Shown here: in pieces, positions 20,101-30,885 of the stretch | How the letters are laid out: each line of letters opens with the position of its first letter | Numbering within the stretch: position 1 is the first letter of the stretch | From: Arthrobacter sp. U41 | GTDB lineage: Bacteria; Actinomycetota; Actinomycetes; Actinomycetales; Micrococcaceae | Length of the DNA stretch: 64,000 nucleotides | NCBI RefSeq assembly: GCF_007679325.1 | Contig: NZ_VEGI01000006.1 | Location: forward strand, 1 to 64,000 | Reading direction: 5' to 3' | Notes under the pieces: generated by a model | Databases searched by the model: none | Seen by the model: only the letters and a program-made list of their open reading frames with translations | Told to the model about the DNA's origin: nothing | Made by a program: the position numbers and the translations under genes

Positions 20101-21641
20101 GCAAACCCTGGCTGGACGAACTCGCCACGACCTACGACTTCTCCAAGCTGCCAAACCCCCGCACCGACGAGCGGCTGCTCCTGGGCGTGGCGGACGACCC
20201 CGCGCACCAGGACCAGCCCACCGTGTTCTACGAGCCGGACCAGGACGGCAACATGGCCATCTACGGCACCGGCGGCTCGGGCAAGTCCGCCGCCCTGCGC
20301 GGCATCGCGATCGCCGCCGCGGTCACCCCGCGCGGCGGGCCGGTCAACGTCTACGGCATCGACTGCGGCTCCTCGGGACTGAAGATGCTCGATGAGCTGC
20401 CGCACGTCGGGGAAATCATCAACGGCGACGACGTCGAACGCGTCGGCCGGCTGCTGCGCTGGCTCCGGGACCTCGCCGATGACCGCGCGGCCCGCTATTC
20501 GGAAGTCCGCGCGTCCACCATCGTGGAGTACCGCAAGCTCGCGGACCGGCCGGACGAGAAGCGGATTTTCGTGCTGGTGGACGGCATGTCCTCCTTCCGG
20601 GAGGCCTACGAATACAGCAAGCTCTCGGCGCTGTGGGACATCTTCCTGCAGCTCGCCACCGACGGCCGTCCGCTGGGCATCCACCTTGTGGTCAGCGGGG
20701 ACCGGCCCAACTCGGTGCCGGCGTCGCTGCTGGCCTCGATCCAGCGCCGGCTGGTGCTGCGCCTGTCCTCGGAGGACGACTACCTGTCCATGGATGTGCC
20801 CAAGGATGTCCTGGGCCAGGCCTCGCCTCCGGGCCGCGGCCTGCTGGGCAACCTCGAAGTGCAGCTCGCGGTGCTTGGCGGCAACTCAAACCTGGCCGTG
20901 CAGGCCCGTGAGGTGCACAAGCTCAGCGAGGCCATGGTGCGCCAGGGCGTGGAGCGCGCCCCGCAGATCGAACGACTGCCGGACCAGGTGGACCTTGAGA
21001 TCCTGCCCGCCGGAAGCCCGGACCTGCCGGTGATCGGCGTCGACGACGAGACGCTCCAGCCGGCCGAGATCCTGGCCAAGGGACCGCTGCTGCTGGCCGG
21101 CCCGCCCGGCTCCGGCCGCACCGTGGCCCTTGTGACCCTGGCCTACGCGCTGCGCCGCTCCAACCCCGGCGTCGAACTGATCTACGTCGGCTCCCGCCGA
21201 TCCGCGGCGGCGGCCCTGAAGCTCTGGGACCGCTCCGTGGTGGGCGCCGACGACGTCGAGGAAGCCATCGACGAGCTGGTGGACTACTCCACCGGCACCC
21301 CGGGCAAGCTGGCCATTTTCATCGAGGGGCTGACCGACTTCACCGACACGGGAGCGGAGTCCGGGATCGAACGGCTGGTCACGGCGTCGATCAAGGCCGA
21401 ACAGTGGGTGGTGGGCGAAGCCGAGACCTCCACTTGGTCCTCGGCCTGGTCGCTGGCTCAGCCGTTCAAGTCCGGCCGCCGCGGCCTGCTGCTCAACCCG
21501 GGCGACATCGACGGCGACAGCCTGCTCAGCACCTCGCTGGGCCGGATCAGCACGGACTTCATCCCGGGCCGCGGCTACATCGTGGGCCGCGGCAAGGTCC
21601 GCAAACTCCAGGTGGCGCTGCCGCCCGAGAATCGGAACTAG
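17196..21641 (+). CDS. FtsK/SpoIIIE-family EssC/EccC-type secretion ATPase with N-terminal FHA domain
   Basis: 1,481 residues from the ATG overlapping the previous stop. The order is an N-terminal ubiquitin-like region (~1-90), an FHA domain (~108-195; IGRDRDVDIRL, SKRHARI, NSANGLLMDG), two membrane helices (~243-285), then three FtsK-like ATPase modules. Module 1 has Walker A GGTTGAGKSE (~697) and an intact Walker B IIIVDEF. Module 2 has YGTGGSGKSA (~1023) but VLVDGM instead of DE. Module 3 has GPPGSGRT (~1302) and IFIEGL. FHA plus two helices plus three ATPases is the layout of type VII secretion motors (EssC in Firmicutes, EccC in actinobacteria). No WXG100 partner is visible in the window. 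Confidence 0.92.
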   Translation: MRIRLTLRRDPAEAKDLAVTVDGLATVADIATQLWAADPARRGTPPPSNLSLRIEEAFAAGGMKGSVLDRQDNLLESGLRPGSIVSLTRLSEQFATPGANRGPAAATLRVLSGPDVGREFPLPSGTSYIGRDRDVDIRLTDPLTSKRHARITVGETIEIVDTNSANGLLMDGLPVTRATLNSSDTVALGDTTVSVVSLGTGHSSAPSSPLIDFNRSPRVVPRFEPQKRMLPAGPKRQEHHAFPYIMLMAPLMMGAILFAVTQNVLSVVFMLMMPLFIVGHHVDQKLQAKRERKEQLKQFRESMAVFRTDITRLQNVERSVRLQEAPSVSDTVDSIYKLGPLLWTHRPEHTGFLGLRFGLGTAPSRIQFEEPNSNDTEAEYMAEIQECMAQFRDIEGVPIVSQLRSAGSFGLAGSRGLVDDVARGMVLQLVGLHSPAEVVLAAITSAQSKERWEWLQWLPHVGSGHSPLSGDHLAAGPAGGSALLSRLEDLIDQREAASQTPRPALRPGVDPLSTDLAEPLLPTVLVVVEDDAPVDRGRLTRVLERGPDSGVHVMWVASSVQQLPAACRDFMAVDGDHGTTTGQVRLGRHTFPVSCESLDAGLAAQLARMLTPVVDVGKPLEDDSDLPRAVSYAALIGKDFLDNPAAVAERWTENNSVRASAVPNRKDNGTLRALVGSKGIEPLYLDLKNEGPHALVGGTTGAGKSEFLQSWVMGMAAAYSPDRVSFLFVDYKGGAAFADCLHLPHTVGLVTDLSPHLVRRALTSLRAELHHRERLLNRKKAKDLLELQREADPDAPPYLIIIVDEFAALATEVPEFVDGVVDVAARGRSLGLHLILATQRPAGVIKESLRANTNLRVALRMADEDDAIDILGVPTAAYFDPSIPGRGAAKTGPGRIQGFQTGYAGGWTTEKPQRPQIEIVEMAFGSGPAWAAPAPESPVKEEAAGPNDIARMTANIIRAADVLSIEPPRKPWLDELATTYDFSKLPNPRTDERLLLGVADDPAHQDQPTVFYEPDQDGNMAIYGTGGSGKSAALRGIAIAAAVTPRGGPVNVYGIDCGSSGLKMLDELPHVGEIINGDDVERVGRLLRWLRDLADDRAARYSEVRASTIVEYRKLADRPDEKRIFVLVDGMSSFREAYEYSKLSALWDIFLQLATDGRPLGIHLVVSGDRPNSVPASLLASIQRRLVLRLSSEDDYLSMDVPKDVLGQASPPGRGLLGNLEVQLAVLGGNSNLAVQAREVHKLSEAMVRQGVERAPQIERLPDQVDLEILPAGSPDLPVIGVDDETLQPAEILAKGPLLLAGPPGSGRTVALVTLAYALRRSNPGVELIYVGSRRSAAAALKLWDRSVVGADDVEEAIDELVDYSTGTPGKLAIFIEGLTDFTDTGAESGIERLVTASIKAEQWVVGEAETSTWSSAWSLAQPFKSGRRGLLLNPGDIDGDSLLSTSLGRISTDFIPGRGYIVGRGKVRKLQVALPPENRN

Positions 21642-21667
21642 ACCCGTTGCCTATCAGTTGTGGTTGC

Positions 21668-21673
21668 TAATGT
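21668..21673 (+). promoter_or_regulatory. -10-like hexamer, leaderless start
   Basis: TAATGT lies 6 nt before the ATG at 21680 and there is no Shine-Dalgarno sequence. A poor -35 (TTGCCT, 21647-21652) is 15 nt upstream. This gene is probably transcribed separately from the EssC operon. Confidence 0.4.
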
Positions 21674-21679
21674 CTGTGT

Positions 21680-22999
21680 ATGGCCGACGCGACGAATCGG
21701 GTAGCCGAGACCCGTGGCGGTATCCAGGACAGCGGCACTGTCGTGGACACCGCGTTTTTCGCCTTCAGCGGGATGGCCGCCATCTGGCTGGCCACACTCC
21801 TCTTCGAGGAGAGCCTGCACTGGGACCGCCTCTGGTTCTCCGTCATCTTCTGGGCTGCCCTGGCGTATCTGGTCCTGCCACGGCTGCACCGGATCCTGAC
21901 CCGTATCTACCTGCCCGACTACTTCATCGGCCGGGCCCGCACCAGCGACGGGCTGCTCGGAGACCCCGTCAACGTGGCGCTGCTCGGCTCGGAGGAGCAA
22001 CTCCATTCGGCCATGCACCAGGCCGGCTGGACTTTGGCGGACGACGTCGATCTGGCGAGCAGCCGACGGATCGTCACCGCGACGCTGACACGGCGCAGCT
22101 ACGACGAGGCCCCGGTCAGCCCGCTGTTCCTTTTCGGCCGGCAGCAGGATTTCGCGTACCAGCAGGAAGTCGACGGGAACCCGGGGAAGCGCCACCACAT
22201 CCGCTTTTGGCGCTGCCCGCCGGGGTGGGTCCTGCCCGGCGGGGTCAAGGTCGATTGGCTTGCCGCCGGCACCTATGACCGTTCGGTAGGGCTGTCGCTG
22301 TTCACGCTGCAGATCACGCACAAAATCGAGGAGAATACCGACACGGAACGCGACTACGTGCTGGCTTCCCTGCAACAGGGTGTAACCGGCGTGGAGGTCC
22401 GCCTGATCCGGGACTTTTCAACCGGATACCACGCCCGCAACGGCGGCGGGGACAGCATATCGACGGACGGAGACCTGCCCGTCGTCGATCTCACGAGGCT
22501 CAGGCCACAGCCCGGAACGGTCGTGCCGGTGGCGACGGACCGCCGGCACCGCCGGCCGGCACCGACACTGTTTGGCGGCGTCCTCGTTGTCCTCCGAGGC
22601 GTGGCGGCGCTCGCGCTCGCCGCCGGCCTGATTGCCGGGAGTCCTGCCGTGGTGGCCGAGATCGACGCCGACGCCCTCTTACCGCCTGTCGCTGTGGTCC
22701 TCGCCGTCTTCGGGGTCACGGAGATCTTGCTGGCCTGGTTCATTCTTCGCGGCGGTAACCGGTCCCGGCTGGGGGCCATGGCCCTGAGTTCTGCCGCCAT
22801 CGTGACCCAATGGGTTGCTGTCCTCAACGGCGGCCCGGGAGTCACTTTTGCGACCAACCTGGTGGGACTCTCGCTGGACATCCTTCTGATTATCGCCCTG
22901 TCGAGCCAGCGGTCCCGCGACTTTGCGCGCCAGAGCGGCCGGCACCTGGCCACGCTGGCGAAGGCCCCCCGCGCCGACGTCCCGGGCCCACGTATCTGA
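21680..22999 (+). CDS. LssY C-terminal-domain membrane protein
   Basis: A 439-residue protein with two hydrophobic segments near the N terminus (about 27-75), a soluble middle of ~200 residues resembling the LssY_C domain (TRRSYDEAPVSPLFLFGRQQ; FWRCPPGWV; HKIEENTDTERDYV), and about four C-terminal membrane segments (~300-420). The LssY_C domain is found in PAP2-related membrane proteins, but no phosphatase motif is visible here and the function is unknown. It follows the EssC-type gene by 38 nt but appears to have its own leaderless promoter, so it need not belong to that system. Confidence 0.75.
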   Translation: MADATNRVAETRGGIQDSGTVVDTAFFAFSGMAAIWLATLLFEESLHWDRLWFSVIFWAALAYLVLPRLHRILTRIYLPDYFIGRARTSDGLLGDPVNVALLGSEEQLHSAMHQAGWTLADDVDLASSRRIVTATLTRRSYDEAPVSPLFLFGRQQDFAYQQEVDGNPGKRHHIRFWRCPPGWVLPGGVKVDWLAAGTYDRSVGLSLFTLQITHKIEENTDTERDYVLASLQQGVTGVEVRLIRDFSTGYHARNGGGDSISTDGDLPVVDLTRLRPQPGTVVPVATDRRHRRPAPTLFGGVLVVLRGVAALALAAGLIAGSPAVVAEIDADALLPPVAVVLAVFGVTEILLAWFILRGGNRSRLGAMALSSAAIVTQWVAVLNGGPGVTFATNLVGLSLDILLIIALSSQRSRDFARQSGRHLATLAKAPRADVPGPRI

Positions 23000-26145
<3,146 letters not shown>

Positions 26146-26180
26146 GTCCGCCTGCAAGGCAGGTAGGTCTGCTGGCGGCA

Positions 26181-26224
26181 CCCCGTTCTGCTGCGGTAGC
26201 CCCGTTCTGCTGCGGTAGCCCCGT
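26181..26224. repeat. 19-bp tandem repeat
   Basis: Two perfect 19-bp units (26181-26199, 26200-26218) plus a partial third, in the 148-bp gap between the IMPase and GNAT genes. No function is evident. Confidence 0.85.
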
Positions 26225-26281
26225 ACTGATAGTTCAGTCACGGAAACGGCCGTTCCGGGTCCGGACGGCCGTGCGCGCCCG

Positions 26282-26287
26282 TAGCAT
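26282..26287 (+). promoter_or_regulatory. -10-like hexamer, leaderless start
   Basis: TAGCAT lies 6 nt before the GTG at 26294. It supports that GTG as the start and a leaderless mRNA. Confidence 0.45.
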
Positions 26288-26293
26288 GGACAG

Positions 26294-26797
26294 GTGCATC
26301 CTCAGATCCTCATCCGACCCGCAGTTCCGGCCGACTACGACGCCATCGCGCGCATCACCCGGGACGCCTATCTGGCCGCGGGCTACTTTGAGAGCGCCGA
26401 GCACCCGTATATGCTCCAGATCCAGGACGTGGCCCGCCGGGCCGCGAAGGCCACCATCTGGGTGGCCGAACGCGGGGGCCGCGTCGTCGGCTCCGTGACC
26501 CTGGCCGTGGCCGGCGAGCCCTTCGCGGACATCGCCCAGGGCGATGAGTTGGAATTCCGGATGCTCGTGGTGGACCCGGACGTGCAGCGCAGCGGCGCCG
26601 GCAAGGCCATGGTCCATGCCATCCTGGACCACGCCCGGTCGCTGCCCGGGATCAACGCCGTCGCACTCACCACCGGCCTGACCTGGGAAAGCGCCCACGG
26701 CCTCTACCTCAAGACCGGCTTCCAGCGGGCCCCGGAGCGGGACTGGGTGGTGCCGGACACGGACATCAAACTGCTGGTGTACCGCCAGGAGCTGTAA
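26294..26797 (+). CDS. GNAT-family N-acetyltransferase
   Basis: A 167-residue single-domain GNAT protein starting at GTG. The acetyl-CoA-binding signature is seen at FRMLVVDPDVQRSGAGKAMV (about 95-114), where R-S-G-A-G-K matches the Q/R-x-x-G-x-G/A loop. N-terminal strands (ILIRPAVPADYDAI) fit the family. The substrate cannot be told from sequence. It is probably monocistronic, given its own leaderless promoter and a 128-nt gap downstream. Confidence 0.9.
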   Translation: MHPQILIRPAVPADYDAIARITRDAYLAAGYFESAEHPYMLQIQDVARRAAKATIWVAERGGRVVGSVTLAVAGEPFADIAQGDELEFRMLVVDPDVQRSGAGKAMVHAILDHARSLPGINAVALTTGLTWESAHGLYLKTGFQRAPERDWVVPDTDIKLLVYRQEL

Positions 26798-26841
26798 CTC
26801 CCGGTTCCTGCCTTCAGCGGCAACAGCAGGGCGGCGACACT

Positions 26842-26870
26842 CTGTGAACGCCGCCGTCACCGTGTAGGGT
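26842..26870 (+). promoter_or_regulatory. Candidate promoter for the 26926 gene
   Basis: CTGTGA (26842-26847), a 17-nt spacer, and TAGGGT (26865-26870) would give a leader of about 50 nt ending in the ribosome-binding site. Confidence 0.35.
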
Positions 26871-26925
26871 TTTGGTCAACCGAAACGCCAATGCTCAGGC
26901 CAAAGCACTTCACTCTGGAGGATCC

Positions 26926-27447
26926 ATGGCACCGCACATCCCCGGCTCAATCGACGGCAAACTCCTTGGTCTGTACCTATCGGACCACCTGACCGGCGCC
27001 ACCGCAGGCGTTTCCCGGATCCAGCGCATGGCCGAGGCTTTCGCCGACACCCCGGTGTCCGCCGAGCTCGCCCGGGTCAGCGCGGAAATCACCAAGGAAC
27101 GCGAGGTCCTCCTCGGCCTGATCCAGGATCTGGGCGTGCGGCAGCGCCCGCACCGGCAGGCCGCGGCCTGGCTGGCCGAGCACGCCGGGCGCCTCAAGCT
27201 CAACGGCCGCGTCGTGCGCCGTTCCCCGATGACCATGGTCCTGGAAGCCGAGCTGATGCGCGCCGCGATCCTGGGAAAGCTCGGCGGCTGGCAGACCCTC
27301 GAGGAATTGGCCCCCGACCTGGGGCTCGACCCGGCTAAGTTCGCCGCCCTGGGCGACGACGCCCGGTCCCAGATCGAGGCGCTCAGCCGTGTCCACGAGC
27401 ACGCCCGCCGCAACGCGTTCCGGCAGAACCGGGACATCGGCAGCTGA
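26926..27447 (+). CDS. Conserved all-helical hypothetical protein
   Basis: A 173-residue protein. The ATG at 26926 is preferred because TGGAGGA lies 5-6 nt upstream; a frame extension upstream lacks a good site. The sequence is almost wholly helical, with many Arg, Glu, Leu and Ala residues, which suggests a ferritin-like or four-helix bundle (SAELARVSAEITKEREVLLG; KLGGWQTLEELAPDL). No catalytic motif or metal-binding E-x-x-H pair is evident. I do not recognise a specific function. Its neighbours (GNAT, RidA) give no clear context. Confidence 0.8.
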   Translation: MAPHIPGSIDGKLLGLYLSDHLTGATAGVSRIQRMAEAFADTPVSAELARVSAEITKEREVLLGLIQDLGVRQRPHRQAAAWLAEHAGRLKLNGRVVRRSPMTMVLEAELMRAAILGKLGGWQTLEELAPDLGLDPAKFAALGDDARSQIEALSRVHEHARRNAFRQNRDIGS

Positions 27448-27479
27448 GGGTCTAAGCCGTCATTCCGTGCCGTGACCGT

Positions 27480-27553
27480 CCGGGGGCACCTTGGGCGCAA
27501 TGTTCGACGTCGGCGCCTTAGTTGACGGCGTGTCCGAGTCGACGTGCCCCCGG
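27480..27553. repeat. Inverted-repeat element, copy 1
   Basis: A 74-bp unit bounded by a perfect 10-bp inverted repeat (27480-27489 and 27544-27553). The interior (TGTTCGACGTCGGCGCCTTA and following) is nearly identical to copy 2. It could be a MITE/REP-like sequence or a terminator-type hairpin. Confidence 0.75.
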
Positions 27554-27666
27554 TGTGCCGGCAGCCCCGGGTGAGTTGCTGGCTGAGAGGCGAGGGGCCG
27601 AGGGGCCGAGGGTTCTAGGGGGCCAAGCGCGGCTGGCGGTCTTATTCTGCGACCGGTTACCTCCGT

Positions 27667-27739
27667 CCGGGGGCACTTGGGCGCGATGTTCGACGCCGGC
27701 GCCTTAGTTGACGGCGTGTCCGCGCCAATGTTCCCCCGG
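27667..27739. repeat. Inverted-repeat element, copy 2
   Basis: A 73-bp unit with the same 5' arm (27667-27676) and a one-mismatch 3' arm (27730-27739). It lies in the same orientation as copy 1, with most interior bases shared and one single-base deletion. Confidence 0.75.
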
Positions 27740-27878
27740 GGTGCCGAAAGCCCAGGCGGCGGGGTGCAGCCATGCAAGAACCCAGCCCACCCCGACACAT
27801 TTCCACCGGTTTTCGGGCAGCGGCCTCGGCCGCCCTAAAGTGGTGCCGACTCCACGCCATACTGCGAAAGGCACTTCC

Positions 27879-28262
27879 ATGCGCAAAACATTCGGCACCG
27901 GTTCCGTCTGGGAACAGAAGGTCGGCTACTCCCGGGCTGTCCAGGTGGACAACACGCTCTACATCTCCGCCACCGCCGCCAGCGGCGAGGACGGCATCGT
28001 GGGCGAGGACTTCTACACCCAGACCCGGTTCATCCTGGACAAACTCGGCACCGTCCTGGCCGACGCCGGCTTTGGTTACGCGGACGTTGTGCAGTCCAAG
28101 CTGTACCTGACGGACATCAGCCAGTGGGAGGAAGCGGGCCGCGCCCACGGTGAAGTCTTCGGCGAGATCCGCCCCACCCTGGCCCTGGTCCACGTGCTGC
28201 CGTTCCTGGACCCCAAGATGCTGGTCGAGATCGAACTCGTCGCCCAGAAAAGCACCGGCTAA
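27879..28262 (+). CDS. RidA family (YjgF/UK114) protein
   Basis: 127 residues from the ATG at 27879, with GAAAGG 7 nt upstream. RidA-type features include VQVDNTLYISATAA, AGFGYADVVQSKLYLTDI and RPTLALVHVLPFLDPKMLVEIEL. Family members deaminate reactive enamine/imine intermediates made by PLP enzymes. The archetypal RidA Arg near residue 105 may correspond to the R of EIRPTLALV. The specific subgroup is uncertain. It faces the minus-strand two-component genes, with a 21-bp gap and no strong terminator. Confidence 0.88.
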   Translation: MRKTFGTGSVWEQKVGYSRAVQVDNTLYISATAASGEDGIVGEDFYTQTRFILDKLGTVLADAGFGYADVVQSKLYLTDISQWEEAGRAHGEVFGEIRPTLALVHVLPFLDPKMLVEIELVAQKSTG

Positions 28263-28283
28263 CCGGTCTGCGCCGCAGCAGGC

Positions 28284-28955
28284 TCAGCCGCCCGCCGCCG
28301 GGGGCAGCCCGTAGCGGTGCTCCGGCCGCCCGGTGGTGCCGTAGCGCAACTGGATGTCGACGGCGCCGTCGTCGGCGAGCGCTGACAGGTACCGCTGGGC
28401 GGTGGCCCGGGAAACGCCCACCCGGGTGGCCACCTCGGCCGCCGAATACTGCTCGCCGGGTTCCAGCGACTCCAGCACCGCGGCCTCGGTGGCGGACCGG
28501 GGCTTGGCCGATGCAATAACGTCCCCGGGGATCAGCGCGCGCTTGGCCCGCTCCACCGTCTCCTGGGTGACGTTCCCCGGCTGGGCCAGGATTCGCCGGT
28601 AGCGCGCATACGAACGCAGCAACTGGGAGAGGGACTCGGCAGTGAACGGTTTCAGCAGATACCCCAGCGCACCGCGGCGGAACGCGAGCCGGAGCGAGGC
28701 CGTATCCGAGGCTGCGCTGAGGATCATGGTGTCCACGTCCAGCTGGTGCAGCAGGTCCAGGCCCGACGCGTCCGGCAGGTAGACATCCAGCAGCACCAGG
28801 TCCGGGCGCAGGCTGTGGATGGCCTGCAGTGCCTGCGACGCCGAGCCGGCCGGAGGCAGCGCCAGAAACCCGGCCACCGAGTCCACATAGGCCGCATGCA
28901 GCTTCGCGACGTGGAAATCATCATCCACAATCAACACCCGGAAGTCCTCAGGCAT
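28284..28955 (-). CDS. CitB/DcuR-type response regulator
   Basis: 223 residues from the ATG at 28955. The receiver domain (about 5-125) has the acidic pocket VDDD (10-13), phospho-acceptor Asp57 (LVLLDVYLP) and Lys in YLLKPF. The C-terminal ~60 residues carry a helix-turn-helix (YSAAEVATRVGVSRATAQRYL), typical of CitB/DcuR regulators. It overlaps the end of the kinase gene by 8 nt, so the two are coupled. Next door and divergent is a CitMHS citrate transporter, the likely target. Confidence 0.93.
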   Translation of the reverse strand: MPEDFRVLIVDDDFHVAKLHAAYVDSVAGFLALPPAGSASQALQAIHSLRPDLVLLDVYLPDASGLDLLHQLDVDTMILSAASDTASLRLAFRRGALGYLLKPFTAESLSQLLRSYARYRRILAQPGNVTQETVERAKRALIPGDVIASAKPRSATEAAVLESLEPGEQYSAAEVATRVGVSRATAQRYLSALADDGAVDIQLRYGTTGRPEHRYGLPPAAGG

Positions 28956-30726
28956 CGTTGTCCCTTTCGTTGGGCTTCGTTTCAGTGGGCTTCGTCTTAT
29001 CGGGCGCTGCCTCGTGGGGCACTGCCGCATACGGCGCCGTGGTCTCCGGCAAAGTCGCCATGAACACCGCGCCGGGGCCGCCGGGGGAGCCCGGGTCCAG
29101 GACCCGTACGTCCCCGCCGCGGCGGCGCGCCAGCTGCCGGGCCAGCGCCAGGCCCAGGCCGTGGCCTGCCCCCGTCCGGACCGGGCGTTCCGAGGTGGTG
29201 AATCCCTCCGTGAACACCGCTTCGGCGTCGCCGCCCGCCGCTGCGGCCGGCAGTCCGTCACCGGAATCCCCGACGACGATATGGAGGGTCCCGCCGTCGG
29301 CCCCGGTGCCGGGACCGTCGAGGACCTCCACCTCGACCCAGCGGTCCGGCGCCGAGCCCCCGACGGCGGCGTTCACGGCGTTGTCTATCAGGTTGCCCAG
29401 GACCGTAGTGACCTCCTGCGGCTCGGTGACCTGGCCGCGGACCAGGGTTTCCGGGCCGAGCCTCAGGGCCACGCCGCGTTCGTCCGCTTCCACCCCCTTG
29501 GCGCCGAGGAACGCCTGGAGGTACGGGTCCTGGAGCAGCTCGGCCTGGTCCACCGGGAACTTCAGCGGCCCGGTGGCTGCCAGCCGGGCCAGGTAGTCGC
29601 GGGCCTGCTGGTGCTCGCCGATGCTCATGAACCCCGCGATGGTGTGGAGCTGGTTGGCGAACTCGTGCCGCTGGGCCCGGAGTGCGCTGGACATGGTCCC
29701 TACGGCGTCGAGCTGGCGGGTCAGCTGCTGGAGTTCGGTCCGGTCCCGCAGCATGACCACCCAGCCCAGGTCCTCGCGGCCGTGCAGGGCCTTGCGGGCG
29801 CTCGCCACCAGCACGCGGCCGCCGGCCACAAGCTCCACCGCGTCGCCCTCCGCGGCGTCGGCGTTGGTCAGGGCGATCAGCTGAGCCGGCACCGGGGCAC
29901 CGGCCCACGGCGTCCCGGTGAGGTCGGGCTGGCCCAGCAGGCGCCTGGCGGCGGCGTTGAACACACTGATCCTGCCGTCGGCGGCGATGCCGATCACGCC
30001 GTCGTCGACACCCTGCAGGACCGCCACCTGATCGTGGACCAGGGTGCTGATTTCCTCCGGCTCCAGGCCCAGCGTCAGCCGCTGCAACCTGCTCCGGAGC
30101 AGGAAGGAGGCGAAAACGCCCACCATCAGGGCGCCTGCGGCGGTCAGGGCGATCGGGACAACGTCCCGGGCCAGGCTCTGGCCGATGGTTTCGGTGGAGT
30201 AGCCCACGCTGACCTCTCCCACGACGGTGCCCGAGTCCGGGGCGAACACCGGAACCTTGGCCCCGGCGGAGGGGCCGAGAGTTCCGGTGTTCCGGGTGGT
30301 GACCTCGTTGCCGGCCAGGGCCTCGGACGGGTCCGTGCTAACGCGTTCGCCGAGCCGCTCGGCTTCGGGGTGGGCCAGGCGCAGGCCGGTCTCGTCGGTG
30401 ATGACCACGAACAGTGCGCCGGTGCGGGTGCGGGCGCCCTCGGCAGCGGCCATTAGCGGCCCGGCCAGCAGCTCGGCGGCCGGGGGAGTGCCGGGCAATG
30501 CGCTGATCTGCTGCACTTCCGCCCGTACCTCGGGGTCCGATGCCACGGTCCGGGCCAGCGTCAGGGCCTGGTTCTCCGCCTCGCGGCCCAGCCGCTCGTA
30601 GGTGAGCCAGACGTGGACGGCGCTGGTCAGGAGCACCACCAGCGCCACGACCCCCAGCTGGAGCAGCAGGGTCTGGGTGGAAAAACGCAGCGGAGTACGG
30701 CCGGTCAGGCGGGCTACGCGGGGCAC
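28948..30726 (-). CDS. CitA/DcuS-type sensor histidine kinase
   Basis: 592 residues from a GTG at 30726, preceded by GGAGGAC (30731-30737 on this strand). An N-terminal membrane helix (~20-40), an extracellular sensor domain (~45-190), a second helix (~190-212), a PAS-like domain (~230-330), the phospho-acceptor His354 in RHEFANQLH, N box NLIDNAVNAA, and glycine boxes DSGDGL and GAGHGLGLALA. This is the CitA/DcuS layout for sensing citrate or C4-dicarboxylates. The C-terminal ~25 residues are a Lys/Pro/Glu-rich tail. Confidence 0.94.
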   Translation of the reverse strand: MPRVARLTGRTPLRFSTQTLLLQLGVVALVVLLTSAVHVWLTYERLGREAENQALTLARTVASDPEVRAEVQQISALPGTPPAAELLAGPLMAAAEGARTRTGALFVVITDETGLRLAHPEAERLGERVSTDPSEALAGNEVTTRNTGTLGPSAGAKVPVFAPDSGTVVGEVSVGYSTETIGQSLARDVVPIALTAAGALMVGVFASFLLRSRLQRLTLGLEPEEISTLVHDQVAVLQGVDDGVIGIAADGRISVFNAAARRLLGQPDLTGTPWAGAPVPAQLIALTNADAAEGDAVELVAGGRVLVASARKALHGREDLGWVVMLRDRTELQQLTRQLDAVGTMSSALRAQRHEFANQLHTIAGFMSIGEHQQARDYLARLAATGPLKFPVDQAELLQDPYLQAFLGAKGVEADERGVALRLGPETLVRGQVTEPQEVTTVLGNLIDNAVNAAVGGSAPDRWVEVEVLDGPGTGADGGTLHIVVGDSGDGLPAAAAGGDAEAVFTEGFTTSERPVRTGAGHGLGLALARQLARRRGGDVRVLDPGSPGGPGAVFMATLPETTAPYAAVPHEAAPDKTKPTETKPNERDNDA

Positions 30727-30885
30727 GGCGGTCCTCCTTCAGGTGTGAGCACAATGCGCAAAATGCGTCCAACAAGCAGTATGCCAATCAAATGAGGCAA
30801 AGGCCCAGCCGTGACGGACGCCACTCTAACGTCTGTAGTACGCATCACACCGGGGTGGTGCGATTCAATGAAGAAGGAGCCGGCC

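Larger units (their letters stand above)
27448..27878. other. 431-bp non-coding stretch with two inverted-repeat elements
   Basis: Nothing here has convincing coding character. The main content is two copies of a related inverted-repeat element (27480-27553, 27667-27739) separated by ~113 bp. The 3' part holds the RidA upstream region, with a CATACT hexamer (27858-27863) as a possible -10. Confidence 0.8.

Noticed and set aside
27460..27798. Minus-strand open frame of 112 codons with two copies of a DTPSTKAP(A/T)SNIAP-like peptide
   Set aside because: The peptide repeat is only the inverted-repeat element read through; no ribosome site or coding bias.
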